A DNA stretch of 5,064 bases from Candidatus Aminicenantota bacterium (lineage in GTDB: Bacteria > Acidobacteriota > Aminicenantia > UBA2199), in NCBI GenBank assembly GCA_023136725.1, contig JAGLQR010000160.1, forward strand, positions 1 to 5,064. The letters run 5' to 3'. The translations under genes were made by a program, and so were the position numbers. This document shows positions 1 to 5,064 of this stretch, piece after piece (position 1 is the stretch's first letter; each line of letters opens with the position of its first letter). The notes under the pieces are model-generated. The model was not told the DNA's origin. It saw nothing but the letters and a program-made list of their open reading frames with translations, and searched no databases.

Positions 1-48
1 AATGTAATTATTCCATATCTTTATCCATTATCCGTATTACTAAATATT

Positions 49-56
49 GGAGGTGG
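49..56 (+). promoter_or_regulatory. Ribosome binding site that fixes the start of the VWFA-related gene
   Basis: GGAGGTGG lies 5-13 nt upstream of ATG 62, with about 7 nt between the GGAGGT core and the start codon. It decides in favour of ATG 62 over the upstream in-frame TTG at 47, whose codons run through this same site. No convincing -35/-10 pair was found in the 48 nt available further upstream. Confidence 0.8.
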
Positions 57-61
57 TATTA

Positions 62-1780
62 ATGTCAACCCGGTCTAACATATCGTTACTAATCGCTCTT
101 ATAATTATTATAACAACAGCATTCACTCTGAATCCCGAAAAAAGAATTATCGAGAATATTAAAGTAGAGGAATGGATCGTCCCCATTTATGCAGTTGACT
201 CCAGAGGTAATTCCGTTACAGATCTAAAGAATAATGATATTGAACTTTATGTAAATGACCATAAATTTGCACATTTTAACTTTATCAGAAGAAGGTTCCT
301 GACAGAGAATAACCAGAAACCGGAATGGTTCAAAAACAAAAAAGAGGAGAAAATCGTTGTCCTCGTTTTTGATACCGCACTTTCAAAGTCCCCATCGATC
401 ATGAAATCAAAAGCGATTGCAGACCAGCTTGTTAGTAGAAGCAATAATGACACTAAATTCATTATATTTAAGATAGAAGGATTTCAGGGCCTTTCATACC
501 TTGGCGGGCCTACAAATAATAAATCGAGAATAAAAAGCATCATTAAGAAGAAAATTATAGGGAGGGATAATAAGAGAAGTGTGAGCTCAGGTGTTGATGA
601 TAGTGAGAGTGAGAAATCTAAATACCAGCATGATGAACAGGTATTCTTTCTGCTGCAGCAAACAAAATATTTATCTGATAAAAGTTCACAATTTGCCTCA
701 TCTTTTCAATCTCTTTACTACGCAATAACAAATATTACCGGTACAAAATTCATATATCTGTTTTCGGAAGGGATATCAAACTCTTCATGGGCCAGAGGTG
801 ACACACATGCAAGTAAAATGGCCGGGTATCTCCTGCGCAGCGGTGCTGTCCTTTTCTTAATTAATCCTTCCGGAGGGAGAGGGTCCAGCCTTGAATCAGG
901 AGAAGAATTCCTTCAAGTTCTTTCATCCCTTAGCGGTGGTAAATATTTGACCGGAGATACAAAATCAATTAACAACAAAATAGCAAACATTCATAATGCT
1001 TACTACGAATTATCATTTCAGAGTCCGGATGACATGAAGGGAGGGATGCTTCGGATTGATGTCAGGTCCAAGAGGAAAAATGTGAATATCCATACGATCA
1101 GGAATCTGGAAAAATCGAAGGGTTATCTCGGACTTGATAACTTTGAGAAAAAACTCACAGTGCTTAATATGATCTCAAAAAACCCGATATTCAAATTGCC
1201 TGTGGAAGTTGAAGATGCAAAAATTTTAAGAGAGGAGACTTCAGGACAAGAAACAATTTACCATATTTCAATACCTGAACATTTCCTCAACCATAATGCA
1301 GATTTTTTCAGAATACAAATGCCCGGTACCGGGAAGAAACCAATAGTAACAAAATCTGTAGTCAAGCTTACAAAATCTGTCATGAAAACAGGAATTGAAA
1401 ACAAAGATGGGTTCAATAACTATTTTGCACTGGTAAACTATGAACTGGGAATGGCATTGATAAAAGGAGTTGGTAAAGAAGTAGTCCGTATCAACTCAGC
1501 ATCATTAAAAAAAGGTATCCTTGAATTCACAATAGACAGATTCAAATTGAAAACAATGAAGGAAAAGAAAGTTGGACTCCTGAGAATAGCAATAAAGATC
1601 ATCAATTTGAATGGTGAAGAGATAAAAAGTGACGAAAAAGAGATAACACTGGTAAAAGAAAACACCACTCTGAGGATCCCTGTAAAACAAATTCCTCATA
1701 AAAAGTATAACATTCTGATCATTGTTAAAGATATGGTCTCCGGAGATGAAACGAACGAAACACTGGAAGTAAATATATAA
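62..1780 (+). CDS. VWFA-related domain protein, secreted or membrane-anchored (572 aa)
   Basis: The protein begins with a hydrophobic segment (about residues 7-23, rich in Ile/Leu) that acts as a signal peptide or membrane anchor, so the rest should lie outside the cytoplasm. Residues 35-69 (VPIYAVDSRGNSVTDLKNND) match the short beta domain that precedes the VWA fold in the acidobacterial 'VWFA-related' family. The VWA core runs from about 97 to 320: strand KIVVLVFD with the MIDAS position at D104-T-A-L-S108, then FIYLFSEGI (230-238), SGAVLFLIN (260-268) and the family-typical YYELSFQSP (314-322). The MIDAS is degenerate: the first Ser of DxSxS is Ala. Residues about 165-195 are a charged, Ser-rich insert, probably a flexible loop. 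The last 220 residues resemble no domain I can name and look beta-rich. I chose ATG 62 because a strong Shine-Dalgarno precedes it; an in-frame TTG at 47 overlaps that site and is unlikely to be used. The ligand is unknown; family members are presumed to act in protein-protein contacts. Confidence 0.85.
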   Translation: MSTRSNISLLIALIIIITTAFTLNPEKRIIENIKVEEWIVPIYAVDSRGNSVTDLKNNDIELYVNDHKFAHFNFIRRRFLTENNQKPEWFKNKKEEKIVVLVFDTALSKSPSIMKSKAIADQLVSRSNNDTKFIIFKIEGFQGLSYLGGPTNNKSRIKSIIKKKIIGRDNKRSVSSGVDDSESEKSKYQHDEQVFFLLQQTKYLSDKSSQFASSFQSLYYAITNITGTKFIYLFSEGISNSSWARGDTHASKMAGYLLRSGAVLFLINPSGGRGSSLESGEEFLQVLSSLSGGKYLTGDTKSINNKIANIHNAYYELSFQSPDDMKGGMLRIDVRSKRKNVNIHTIRNLEKSKGYLGLDNFEKKLTVLNMISKNPIFKLPVEVEDAKILREETSGQETIYHISIPEHFLNHNADFFRIQMPGTGKKPIVTKSVVKLTKSVMKTGIENKDGFNNYFALVNYELGMALIKGVGKEVVRINSASLKKGILEFTIDRFKLKTMKEKKVGLLRIAIKIINLNGEEIKSDEKEITLVKENTTLRIPVKQIPHKKYNILIIVKDMVSGDETNETLEVNI

Positions 1781-1784
1781 AATA

Positions 1785-1820
1785 TAAACCTCCTTTAGGT
1801 TTAGTTTGGTTTTTTGTTTT
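1785..1820 (+). terminator. Rho-independent terminator of the VWFA-related gene, possibly bidirectional
   Basis: Five bases after the stop codon, TAAACCT (1785-1791) pairs perfectly with AGGTTTA (1797-1803) around a 5-nt CCTTT loop. A T-rich tract with two runs of T follows (1804-1820). The stem is short and only moderately G+C, so efficiency is uncertain. On the - strand the same hairpin is followed by TATTTTATATATTT, so it could also stop transcripts arriving from the convergent DUF362 gene. Confidence 0.65.
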
Positions 1821-1825
1821 CACTG

Positions 1826-1905
1826 CCGGTTTTTGAAATCGGGGTGGGGTTCGTGTGCCGGCCCGCACACTAATCCTCCAGATTCCCCATTCCGATTTCA
1901 GCCGG
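1826..1905. repeat. G+C-rich palindromic element with three-way-junction fold, in a convergent intergenic region
   Basis: Between the two converging genes lies an imperfect palindrome. CCGG 1826-1829 pairs with CCGG 1902-1905. After a 3-nt bulge, 1833-1849 pairs with 1885-1901 over 17 positions, 14 Watson-Crick and 3 G-U when read as + strand RNA. Inside it sit two smaller hairpins: GTGTGC 1853-1858 with GCACAC 1865-1870, and AATC 1872-1875 with GATT 1881-1884. By hand count 1821-1906 is about 59% G+C against 25% for the preceding 40 nt. Position and shape recall REP/BIME-type palindromes. A structured RNA or a second terminator (a T-rich stretch follows at 1907-1927 on the + strand) are alternatives. 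Only one copy is in the window, so dispersal cannot be judged here. Confidence 0.6.
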
Positions 1906-1929
1906 GATTTTATATATATAGTTTTTTCC

Positions 1930-2988
1930 CTACCCTAAAATCAATTCTTTGATCTCTATATTTTCTTTTTTTGAATTACCTAATCCCAGTTTCTCTGACA
2001 ACTCAAGGAATTTCACTTTTGGAGCAAGTGGTTCTTTGCCTGCATCCTTTCTTTTCTCATCCAGAATCCCAAGGATAACAGAATCAACAGCTACAGGATC
2101 AGTCCCTATAATTATTCTTCCAAATGGAAAAACAAACCGTCTATCCCACCATGGCCCTCCATCAAATAGTCCCATCAATCCATCAACAACTATGAGTTTT
2201 TGTTTGTTTTTAATTTCCGGGAGAGCATTTATTTCGGGAATTCCAGGATTCACACAACCGGGACTATGAAATTCAAACGGATTGTCAATTGTACCGAAAT
2301 GACTTTTCATAGCTCCTGTAACCCCTGCATTTCTATGATGTTTTATTAACGGTATATTGATCAAGGTTGAACATTTTTCCGTAAGTATCTTTGCCAACCT
2401 GACTGATTTATCTCCAACTTTAAAAGATTTCTTTGTATAAAGATCACCCTTATCATCACGTCTCGATGCAAGAATTCCTGAGACCATCATTTTTGCGGGA
2501 TCTTTGCTTAATTTAAAACCGGCATTTTCAAGTTCTCCATCACTCCTATCCCAGACAATAATATTTTCTTCAGAATGACCGGAATTTCGCAGCCCTCTTG
2601 CTACAGATCCAGTAACAGCTGAAAAATGGTTTACCCATCCGGATCCTCTTATTGCATTCAATCCGAGTGTGTTAACTTTAAGGCCGATCATATCCCCGGG
2701 TGAGTAAAACTTCCTCCACGCCTCCGATTCATTATTAACACAAGTGAACTCGACAATCCCTTTTGCAACCATCATGTCAACAATATCCTGTTTCAACTCT
2801 CCTGAAGACTTGATCACTCCTGAATGCCTTACCACTACTACACTGCTTTTCTTTAACCCAGATGATGATCCCGCTTTTACTTTTTCCCCGTTTAATAATT
2901 CACCTGACATTGCAACTCCAACAACTCCCAGAGCTGAATTTTTAATAAAATCTCTTCTTGAAATATTCTTCTTTATTATTTTTTTCAT
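1930..2988 (-). CDS. DUF362 domain protein with Tat signal (352 aa)
   Basis: The N-terminus carries a clear twin-arginine signal: SRRDFIK at residues 10-16, then a weakly hydrophobic stretch (about 18-33) and a possible cleavage site after VKA (39). The protein is thus predicted to be exported folded. The remainder fits DUF362 along its whole length: GLKVNT (102-107), IPLIKHHRNAGVTGAMKSHF (212-231) with FGTID after it, a CVNPGIPEIN segment (245-254), VVDGL (267-271) and IIGTDPVAVDSV (293-304). Unlike longer DUF362 proteins it has no ferredoxin-type CxxCxxC cluster. Only three cysteines are present (83, 206, 245), so any cofactor is not a classical pair of 4Fe-4S clusters. The family's biochemical role is not established. 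The start ATG has no Shine-Dalgarno, but the Tat motif at the usual distance from the N-terminus supports it. It lies 70 nt downstream of the hydrolase gene on the same strand and converges with the VWFA-related gene. Confidence 0.88.
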   Translation of the reverse strand: MKKIIKKNISRRDFIKNSALGVVGVAMSGELLNGEKVKAGSSSGLKKSSVVVVRHSGVIKSSGELKQDIVDMMVAKGIVEFTCVNNESEAWRKFYSPGDMIGLKVNTLGLNAIRGSGWVNHFSAVTGSVARGLRNSGHSEENIIVWDRSDGELENAGFKLSKDPAKMMVSGILASRRDDKGDLYTKKSFKVGDKSVRLAKILTEKCSTLINIPLIKHHRNAGVTGAMKSHFGTIDNPFEFHSPGCVNPGIPEINALPEIKNKQKLIVVDGLMGLFDGGPWWDRRFVFPFGRIIIGTDPVAVDSVILGILDEKRKDAGKEPLAPKVKFLELSEKLGLGNSKKENIEIKELILG

Positions 2989-2995
2989 AATAGTA

Positions 2996-3023
2996 ATATT
3001 AGAAACTATTATTGATTTTTCAA
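2996..3023 (-). promoter_or_regulatory. Candidate promoter of the DUF362 gene, placed for a leaderless transcript
   Basis: On the - strand, TTGAAA (3023-3018, 5 of 6 matches to the -35 consensus) and TAATAT (3001-2996, 4 of 6 matches to the -10 consensus) are separated by 16 nt. Only 7 nt (TACTATT) lie between the -10 hexamer and the ATG, so transcription would begin at or next to the start codon. This agrees with the lack of any Shine-Dalgarno. The region is very A+T-rich, so a chance match is possible. Confidence 0.4.
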
Positions 3024-3058
3024 CTATTTTTTTTCTATTTTGATTTATTGTGAATATA

Positions 3059-3655
3059 TTAAAGCCCGTAAGTTTCGGTAATGAAATTACGGATATCTTC
3101 TCTTCTTATGAAAGGCTCAAATGCATTATTGAACTGGTGATCATCATCAATATAAATAATATTATCAAACTCTTTTTCTACTTCTTTCTTATCTATCACA
3201 TCATCCTGGTTTGCGAGCACCGTCAGAAAAATGGAATCTTCATCAATGTTATCTCTTATCTTATCTTCCATTGAGGCTAGCGTATCCACATCTTCCTGAG
3301 AAAAATGAAACTCATTTCCCGTCTTAAAATTTGTGAGTTTCATATCAACATATTTTTTCATATGTGTTGAAGGATTCATGACAGGATTGATAAGGATAGC
3401 CCGGAGTTTATATATTGCTGCCAGATAACGTGCATAAAAACCCCCGAGGGAAGTCCCGACCAGACAGATGATCCCTTCTTCATTCATTTCATCCTTCTCC
3501 ATAAACAAATTCAATTCAAGTTCAGCTTCCACGACTGAATCACTGAATGAAGGAGACATGATATTAAAATCCTTCCGGTATCTTCTTTTTAACGCCTCAT
3601 ATTTCCCGCCTCTTCCGGCAGACATAAATCCATGGATATAAACTATATTTACCAT
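3059..3655 (-). CDS. YqiA/YcfP-like alpha/beta hydrolase (198 aa)
   Basis: A short single-domain alpha/beta hydrolase with no signal peptide, predicted cytoplasmic. The order of motifs matches the YqiA/YcfP (UPF0227) esterase group. It has IHGF at 7-10 (oxyanion-hole region), the nucleophile elbow GTSLGG (67-72) with Ser69 followed by FYARYLA, and INP at 89-91. An acid segment NQDDVID (149-155) corresponds to the family's GDEVLD and offers Asp151 or Asp152. DDHQF follows, with His173 as the likely catalytic base. Length is normal for the group. Enzymes of this group hydrolyse simple esters in vitro; the physiological substrate here cannot be inferred. The start is supported by family-typical proximity of HGF to the N-terminus, although no Shine-Dalgarno precedes it; TAATAT lies 6 nt upstream of the ATG. 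It starts 38 nt after the beta-barrel gene and precedes the DUF362 gene with no hairpin terminator between, so co-transcription is possible. Confidence 0.85.
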   Translation of the reverse strand: MVNIVYIHGFMSAGRGGKYEALKRRYRKDFNIMSPSFSDSVVEAELELNLFMEKDEMNEEGIICLVGTSLGGFYARYLAAIYKLRAILINPVMNPSTHMKKYVDMKLTNFKTGNEFHFSQEDVDTLASMEDKIRDNIDEDSIFLTVLANQDDVIDKKEVEKEFDNIIYIDDDHQFNNAFEPFIRREDIRNFITETYGL

Positions 3656-3693
3656 CGAATCATATTATTTAAAAATTTATCCAAAACTTATTG

Positions 3694-4170
3694 TTAAAAT
3701 CCGAACCCTATTGATCCTCCATAGAGAGTCGGTTTGAAGAGTTCATCGAAGGGAATGATCATATAAGCGCGAAGTTTAACACCGATGAGTTTCAACCCCC
3801 CATGAATTTTGAGTGAAAATTTGTTTGCCCAGAAATCGTCTCCAAGTTCAAAGAATTTCGTTAGTCCTGCTCCTACGAAAAAGTTTGCCAGCCTGAAATT
3901 TATGGTTAACGCCGGCTCCAGAAGAATAAGATCGAAATCAAATTCATTAATTATAATATTTAATTCCGGACTGATCATAAGCATGCTTCCTGTTTTGAAA
4001 TCCAAATTGATCCCGGCAGTCCAGAGCAGAGGGCTGAAACTGAATGAATCATCTGTAATCGCCCCTCCCTGAAAATATATATCAAGCGGGCCTATCGCGG
4101 ATACCCGGCCCGGCATTATTACTAAAATCAGGATAATTGAGAATAAAGCAAGTAAATTTCTTCTTTTCAT
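3694..4170 (-). CDS. Small exported, probable outer-membrane beta-barrel protein (158 aa)
   Basis: I do not recognise a named family. Residues 1-25 form a good Sec signal peptide: MKRR, a hydrophobic core LLALFSIILILVIMP, and a cleavage site VSA before Ile26. The mature part of about 133 residues alternates hydrophobic and polar residues in segments of 8-12 separated by short turns (for example 62-75, 80-93, 95-103, 117-128, 130-139, 148-158). It ends in GGSIGFGF; a C-terminal Phe on the last strand is the usual outer-membrane insertion signal. The size suits an eight-stranded barrel. It contains no cysteine, so it is not a lipoprotein. It lies 59 nt downstream of another predicted outer-membrane barrel gene but has its own promoter-like sequence and a strong Shine-Dalgarno. 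A periplasmic beta-rich protein is the main alternative. Confidence 0.8.
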   Translation of the reverse strand: MKRRNLLALFSIILILVIMPGRVSAIGPLDIYFQGGAITDDSFSFSPLLWTAGINLDFKTGSMLMISPELNIIINEFDFDLILLEPALTINFRLANFFVGAGLTKFFELGDDFWANKFSLKIHGGLKLIGVKLRAYMIIPFDELFKPTLYGGSIGFGF

Positions 4171-4176
4171 TTAACG

Positions 4177-4181
4177 CTCCT
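4177..4181 (-). promoter_or_regulatory. Ribosome binding site of the small beta-barrel gene
   Basis: AGGAG (4181-4177) lies 6 nt before the ATG (CGTTAA spacer). It confirms the start at 4170 and is the only clear Shine-Dalgarno among the - strand genes whose starts are inside the window. Confidence 0.75.
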
Positions 4182-4187
4182 GTCATA

Positions 4188-4217
4188 ATTATATATGAAA
4201 AAAAGAAAATATCTCAA
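4188..4217 (-). promoter_or_regulatory. Strong sigma70-like promoter for the small beta-barrel gene
   Basis: TTGAGA (4217-4212, 5 of 6 to the -35 consensus) and a perfect TATAAT (4193-4188) are separated by 18 nt. Transcription would start near 4183-4180, giving a leader of only about 10-13 nt with the Shine-Dalgarno at its very 5' end. The promoter fills the 59-nt gap after the DUF5916-type gene, so the small barrel and the genes behind it can be expressed independently of that gene. An A/T-only palindrome (4217-4228) overlaps the -35 box and is followed by a T-rich stretch; it is at best a weak terminator for the upstream gene. Confidence 0.6.
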
Positions 4218-4229
4218 ATAAATTTATTA

Positions 4230-5064
4230 TTAAAACCTGTACAAATAACTTGCCTTAAAGAAAAAACTTCTTGTTTGTTGATAATATTTCCCCATTCTGC
4301 TGTTCGGTTCCCATTCATTATTAATATTATTCCAAAACTGTTTCTGATGGAGAGAACCGTAACCGACATGAATAACTGTTCCGGGAATAAGGGTAAACGA
4401 ACCCAACAGATCTGTTAGAACCATTTTGCTGTAATTATCATACTGAACAAGAGCCCTGAAGAAAAGATATTTATTGAACTGGAATGTCGTTCTTGAAAAG
4501 AATATATCCAGATCATAAATAGTTGTTTCATCCGAACTCCTGGTAAAATGTTCTTTTGTATAACCCAGATCCTGGGACAGTTTTTCACTCGGTTGGATCC
4601 TTGCATTCAATCTGAGGCGCAAACGTTTCCCGGTAAACGGATCTTCTTCATCGTAATAAAGCCGATTCCCGTACCTTAAACTTATAGAACCATTAAGCCA
4701 TTTTGTGAATTGTGATCCCCCATTCAGATAAACCTCGCTTTGCTTATAATCCTGCCCTGCCCAGTATTCACTGATCATTCTGTAGTCTATCCTCAGACTT
4801 GCCTGTCGGGAGAAAGAGAATCTTATTGATGGAAAAAACAGGTAATCACTTTTCTTGGTGATATTATCTCTGATAACAAAACCGTAAACAAAAGGATTAA
4901 ATCTTTTGATCCAGGATAATTTTTTACTTTTAGGATAAAACTTCGGCCCGATATATCCTAAAAACTTCGAAATTCCGGTTCTCTGATAATAACCAGTATC
5001 CAGTTTAAAATTCTTATCATAATGTTCAATCATAAAAACCAGGTCAAGAGGCTTTTTCCCATAT
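4230..5064 (-). CDS. DUF5916-type outer-membrane protein, C-terminal part (5' end beyond window)
   Basis: The reading frame stays open to the right edge: codons 5063-5034 add YGKKPLDLVF before the Met at 5033. The gene is therefore truncated by the window, and that Met is internal. The visible 277 residues resemble the barrel half of DUF5916 proteins, which normally carry a signal peptide and an N-terminal carbohydrate-binding (CBM9-like) domain, both out of view here. Supporting features are YDKNFKLDTGYYQRTG near the visible start (family pattern of Asp...Asn-Phe...Gly-Tyr...Arg). Repeated amphipathic strands rich in Tyr, Phe and Arg follow. Near the end come FTLIPGTVIHVGYGS and the ending TRSFFFKASYLYRF with a terminal Phe. 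The family is thought to sit in the outer membrane and its transport role is not established. A different large barrel (TonB-dependent-receptor-like) is less likely, since the N-terminal half cannot be checked. It is followed after 59 nt by the small barrel gene. Confidence 0.75.
   Translation of the reverse strand, partial: YGKKPLDLVFMIEHYDKNFKLDTGYYQRTGISKFLGYIGPKFYPKSKKLSWIKRFNPFVYGFVIRDNITKKSDYLFFPSIRFSFSRQASLRIDYRMISEYWAGQDYKQSEVYLNGGSQFTKWLNGSISLRYGNRLYYDEEDPFTGKRLRLRLNARIQPSEKLSQDLGYTKEHFTRSSDETTIYDLDIFFSRTTFQFNKYLFFRALVQYDNYSKMVLTDLLGSFTLIPGTVIHVGYGSLHQKQFWNNINNEWEPNSRMGKYYQQTRSFFFKASYLYRF

Noticed and set aside
21..33. Direct repeat TTATCC-A-TTATCC upstream of the first gene, as a possible operator.
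   Set aside because: Only two short A+T-rich copies, no symmetry and no clear promoter to relate them to.
47..61. TTG at 47 as start of the VWFA-related gene, giving five more residues.
   Set aside because: Those codons overlap the GGAGGTGG ribosome binding site, which is correctly spaced for ATG 62.
1322..1333. 12-nt perfect palindrome CCCGGTACCGGG inside the VWFA-related gene.
   Set aside because: It encodes Pro-Gly-Thr-Gly in frame, has no T-tract or repeat partner, and is short enough to arise by chance.
1789..1797. A perfect Shine-Dalgarno-like AAAGGAGGT on the - strand within the terminator hairpin (equally, the + strand reads like the 3' tail of 16S rRNA).
   Set aside because: No ATG, GTG or TTG lies at a suitable distance downstream on the - strand and no coding frame follows; it is explained as the loop and stem of the terminator.
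1949..3274. Open frames on the + strand across the DUF362 and hydrolase genes (1949-2269, 2744-3043, 3050-3274).
   Set aside because: They lie opposite well-supported genes with recognisable motifs, have low-complexity hydrophobic translations, and no ribosome binding sites of note.
4217..4228. AATAAATTTATT palindrome after the DUF5916-type gene as a terminator.
   Set aside because: The stem is A/T only and has no room for a loop; it overlaps the -35 box of the next gene's promoter and is better read as part of an A+T-rich promoter region.
5031..5033. Met at 5033 as the true start of the last - strand gene.
   Set aside because: The frame continues without a stop to the window edge, the family normally has a long N-terminal part, and the visible start lacks a signal peptide.

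Overview
The window reads as an A+T-rich chromosomal segment from a Gram-negative (diderm) bacterium. Two products look like outer-membrane beta-barrels ending in Phe, one protein has a twin-arginine (Tat) signal, and one is a 'VWFA-related' protein of the kind common in Acidobacteriota and Candidatus Aminicenantes. That mix (VWFA-related, Tat-exported DUF362, DUF5916 barrel) makes an Aminicenantes/Acidobacteriota-like lineage my best guess. It is an inference from family distribution, not a demonstrated assignment.

Layout: one gene lies on the + strand (62-1780; secreted or membrane-anchored VWFA-related protein with a degenerate metal-binding motif). Four genes lie on the - strand. In their direction of transcription these are the C-terminal 277 residues of a DUF5916-type outer-membrane protein cut by the right window edge (5064-4230), a small exported beta-barrel-like protein (4170-3694), a YqiA/YcfP-like alpha/beta hydrolase (3655-3059) and a Tat-exported DUF362 protein (2988-1930). 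The - strand gaps are 59, 38 and 70 nt. A strong promoter-like sequence sits in the first gap and a possible leaderless promoter in the third, so the four genes may not form one simple operon.

The + strand gene and the DUF362 gene converge on a 149-nt intergenic region. It holds a compact terminator hairpin with a T-tract and, next to it, a G+C-rich palindromic element of about 80 nt that can fold as a three-way junction. This element is the feature least explained by the genes. It looks like a REP-like or small mobile palindrome, or a structured RNA or terminator.

Except for the hydrolase, every product appears to be exported or to sit in the envelope. No pathway linking them can be read from the sequence. 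I see no tRNA, rRNA, CRISPR array, insertion sequence or defence system, and no clear sign of a new multi-gene system. The best leads are the intergenic element and the very short or absent 5' leaders of the - strand genes.
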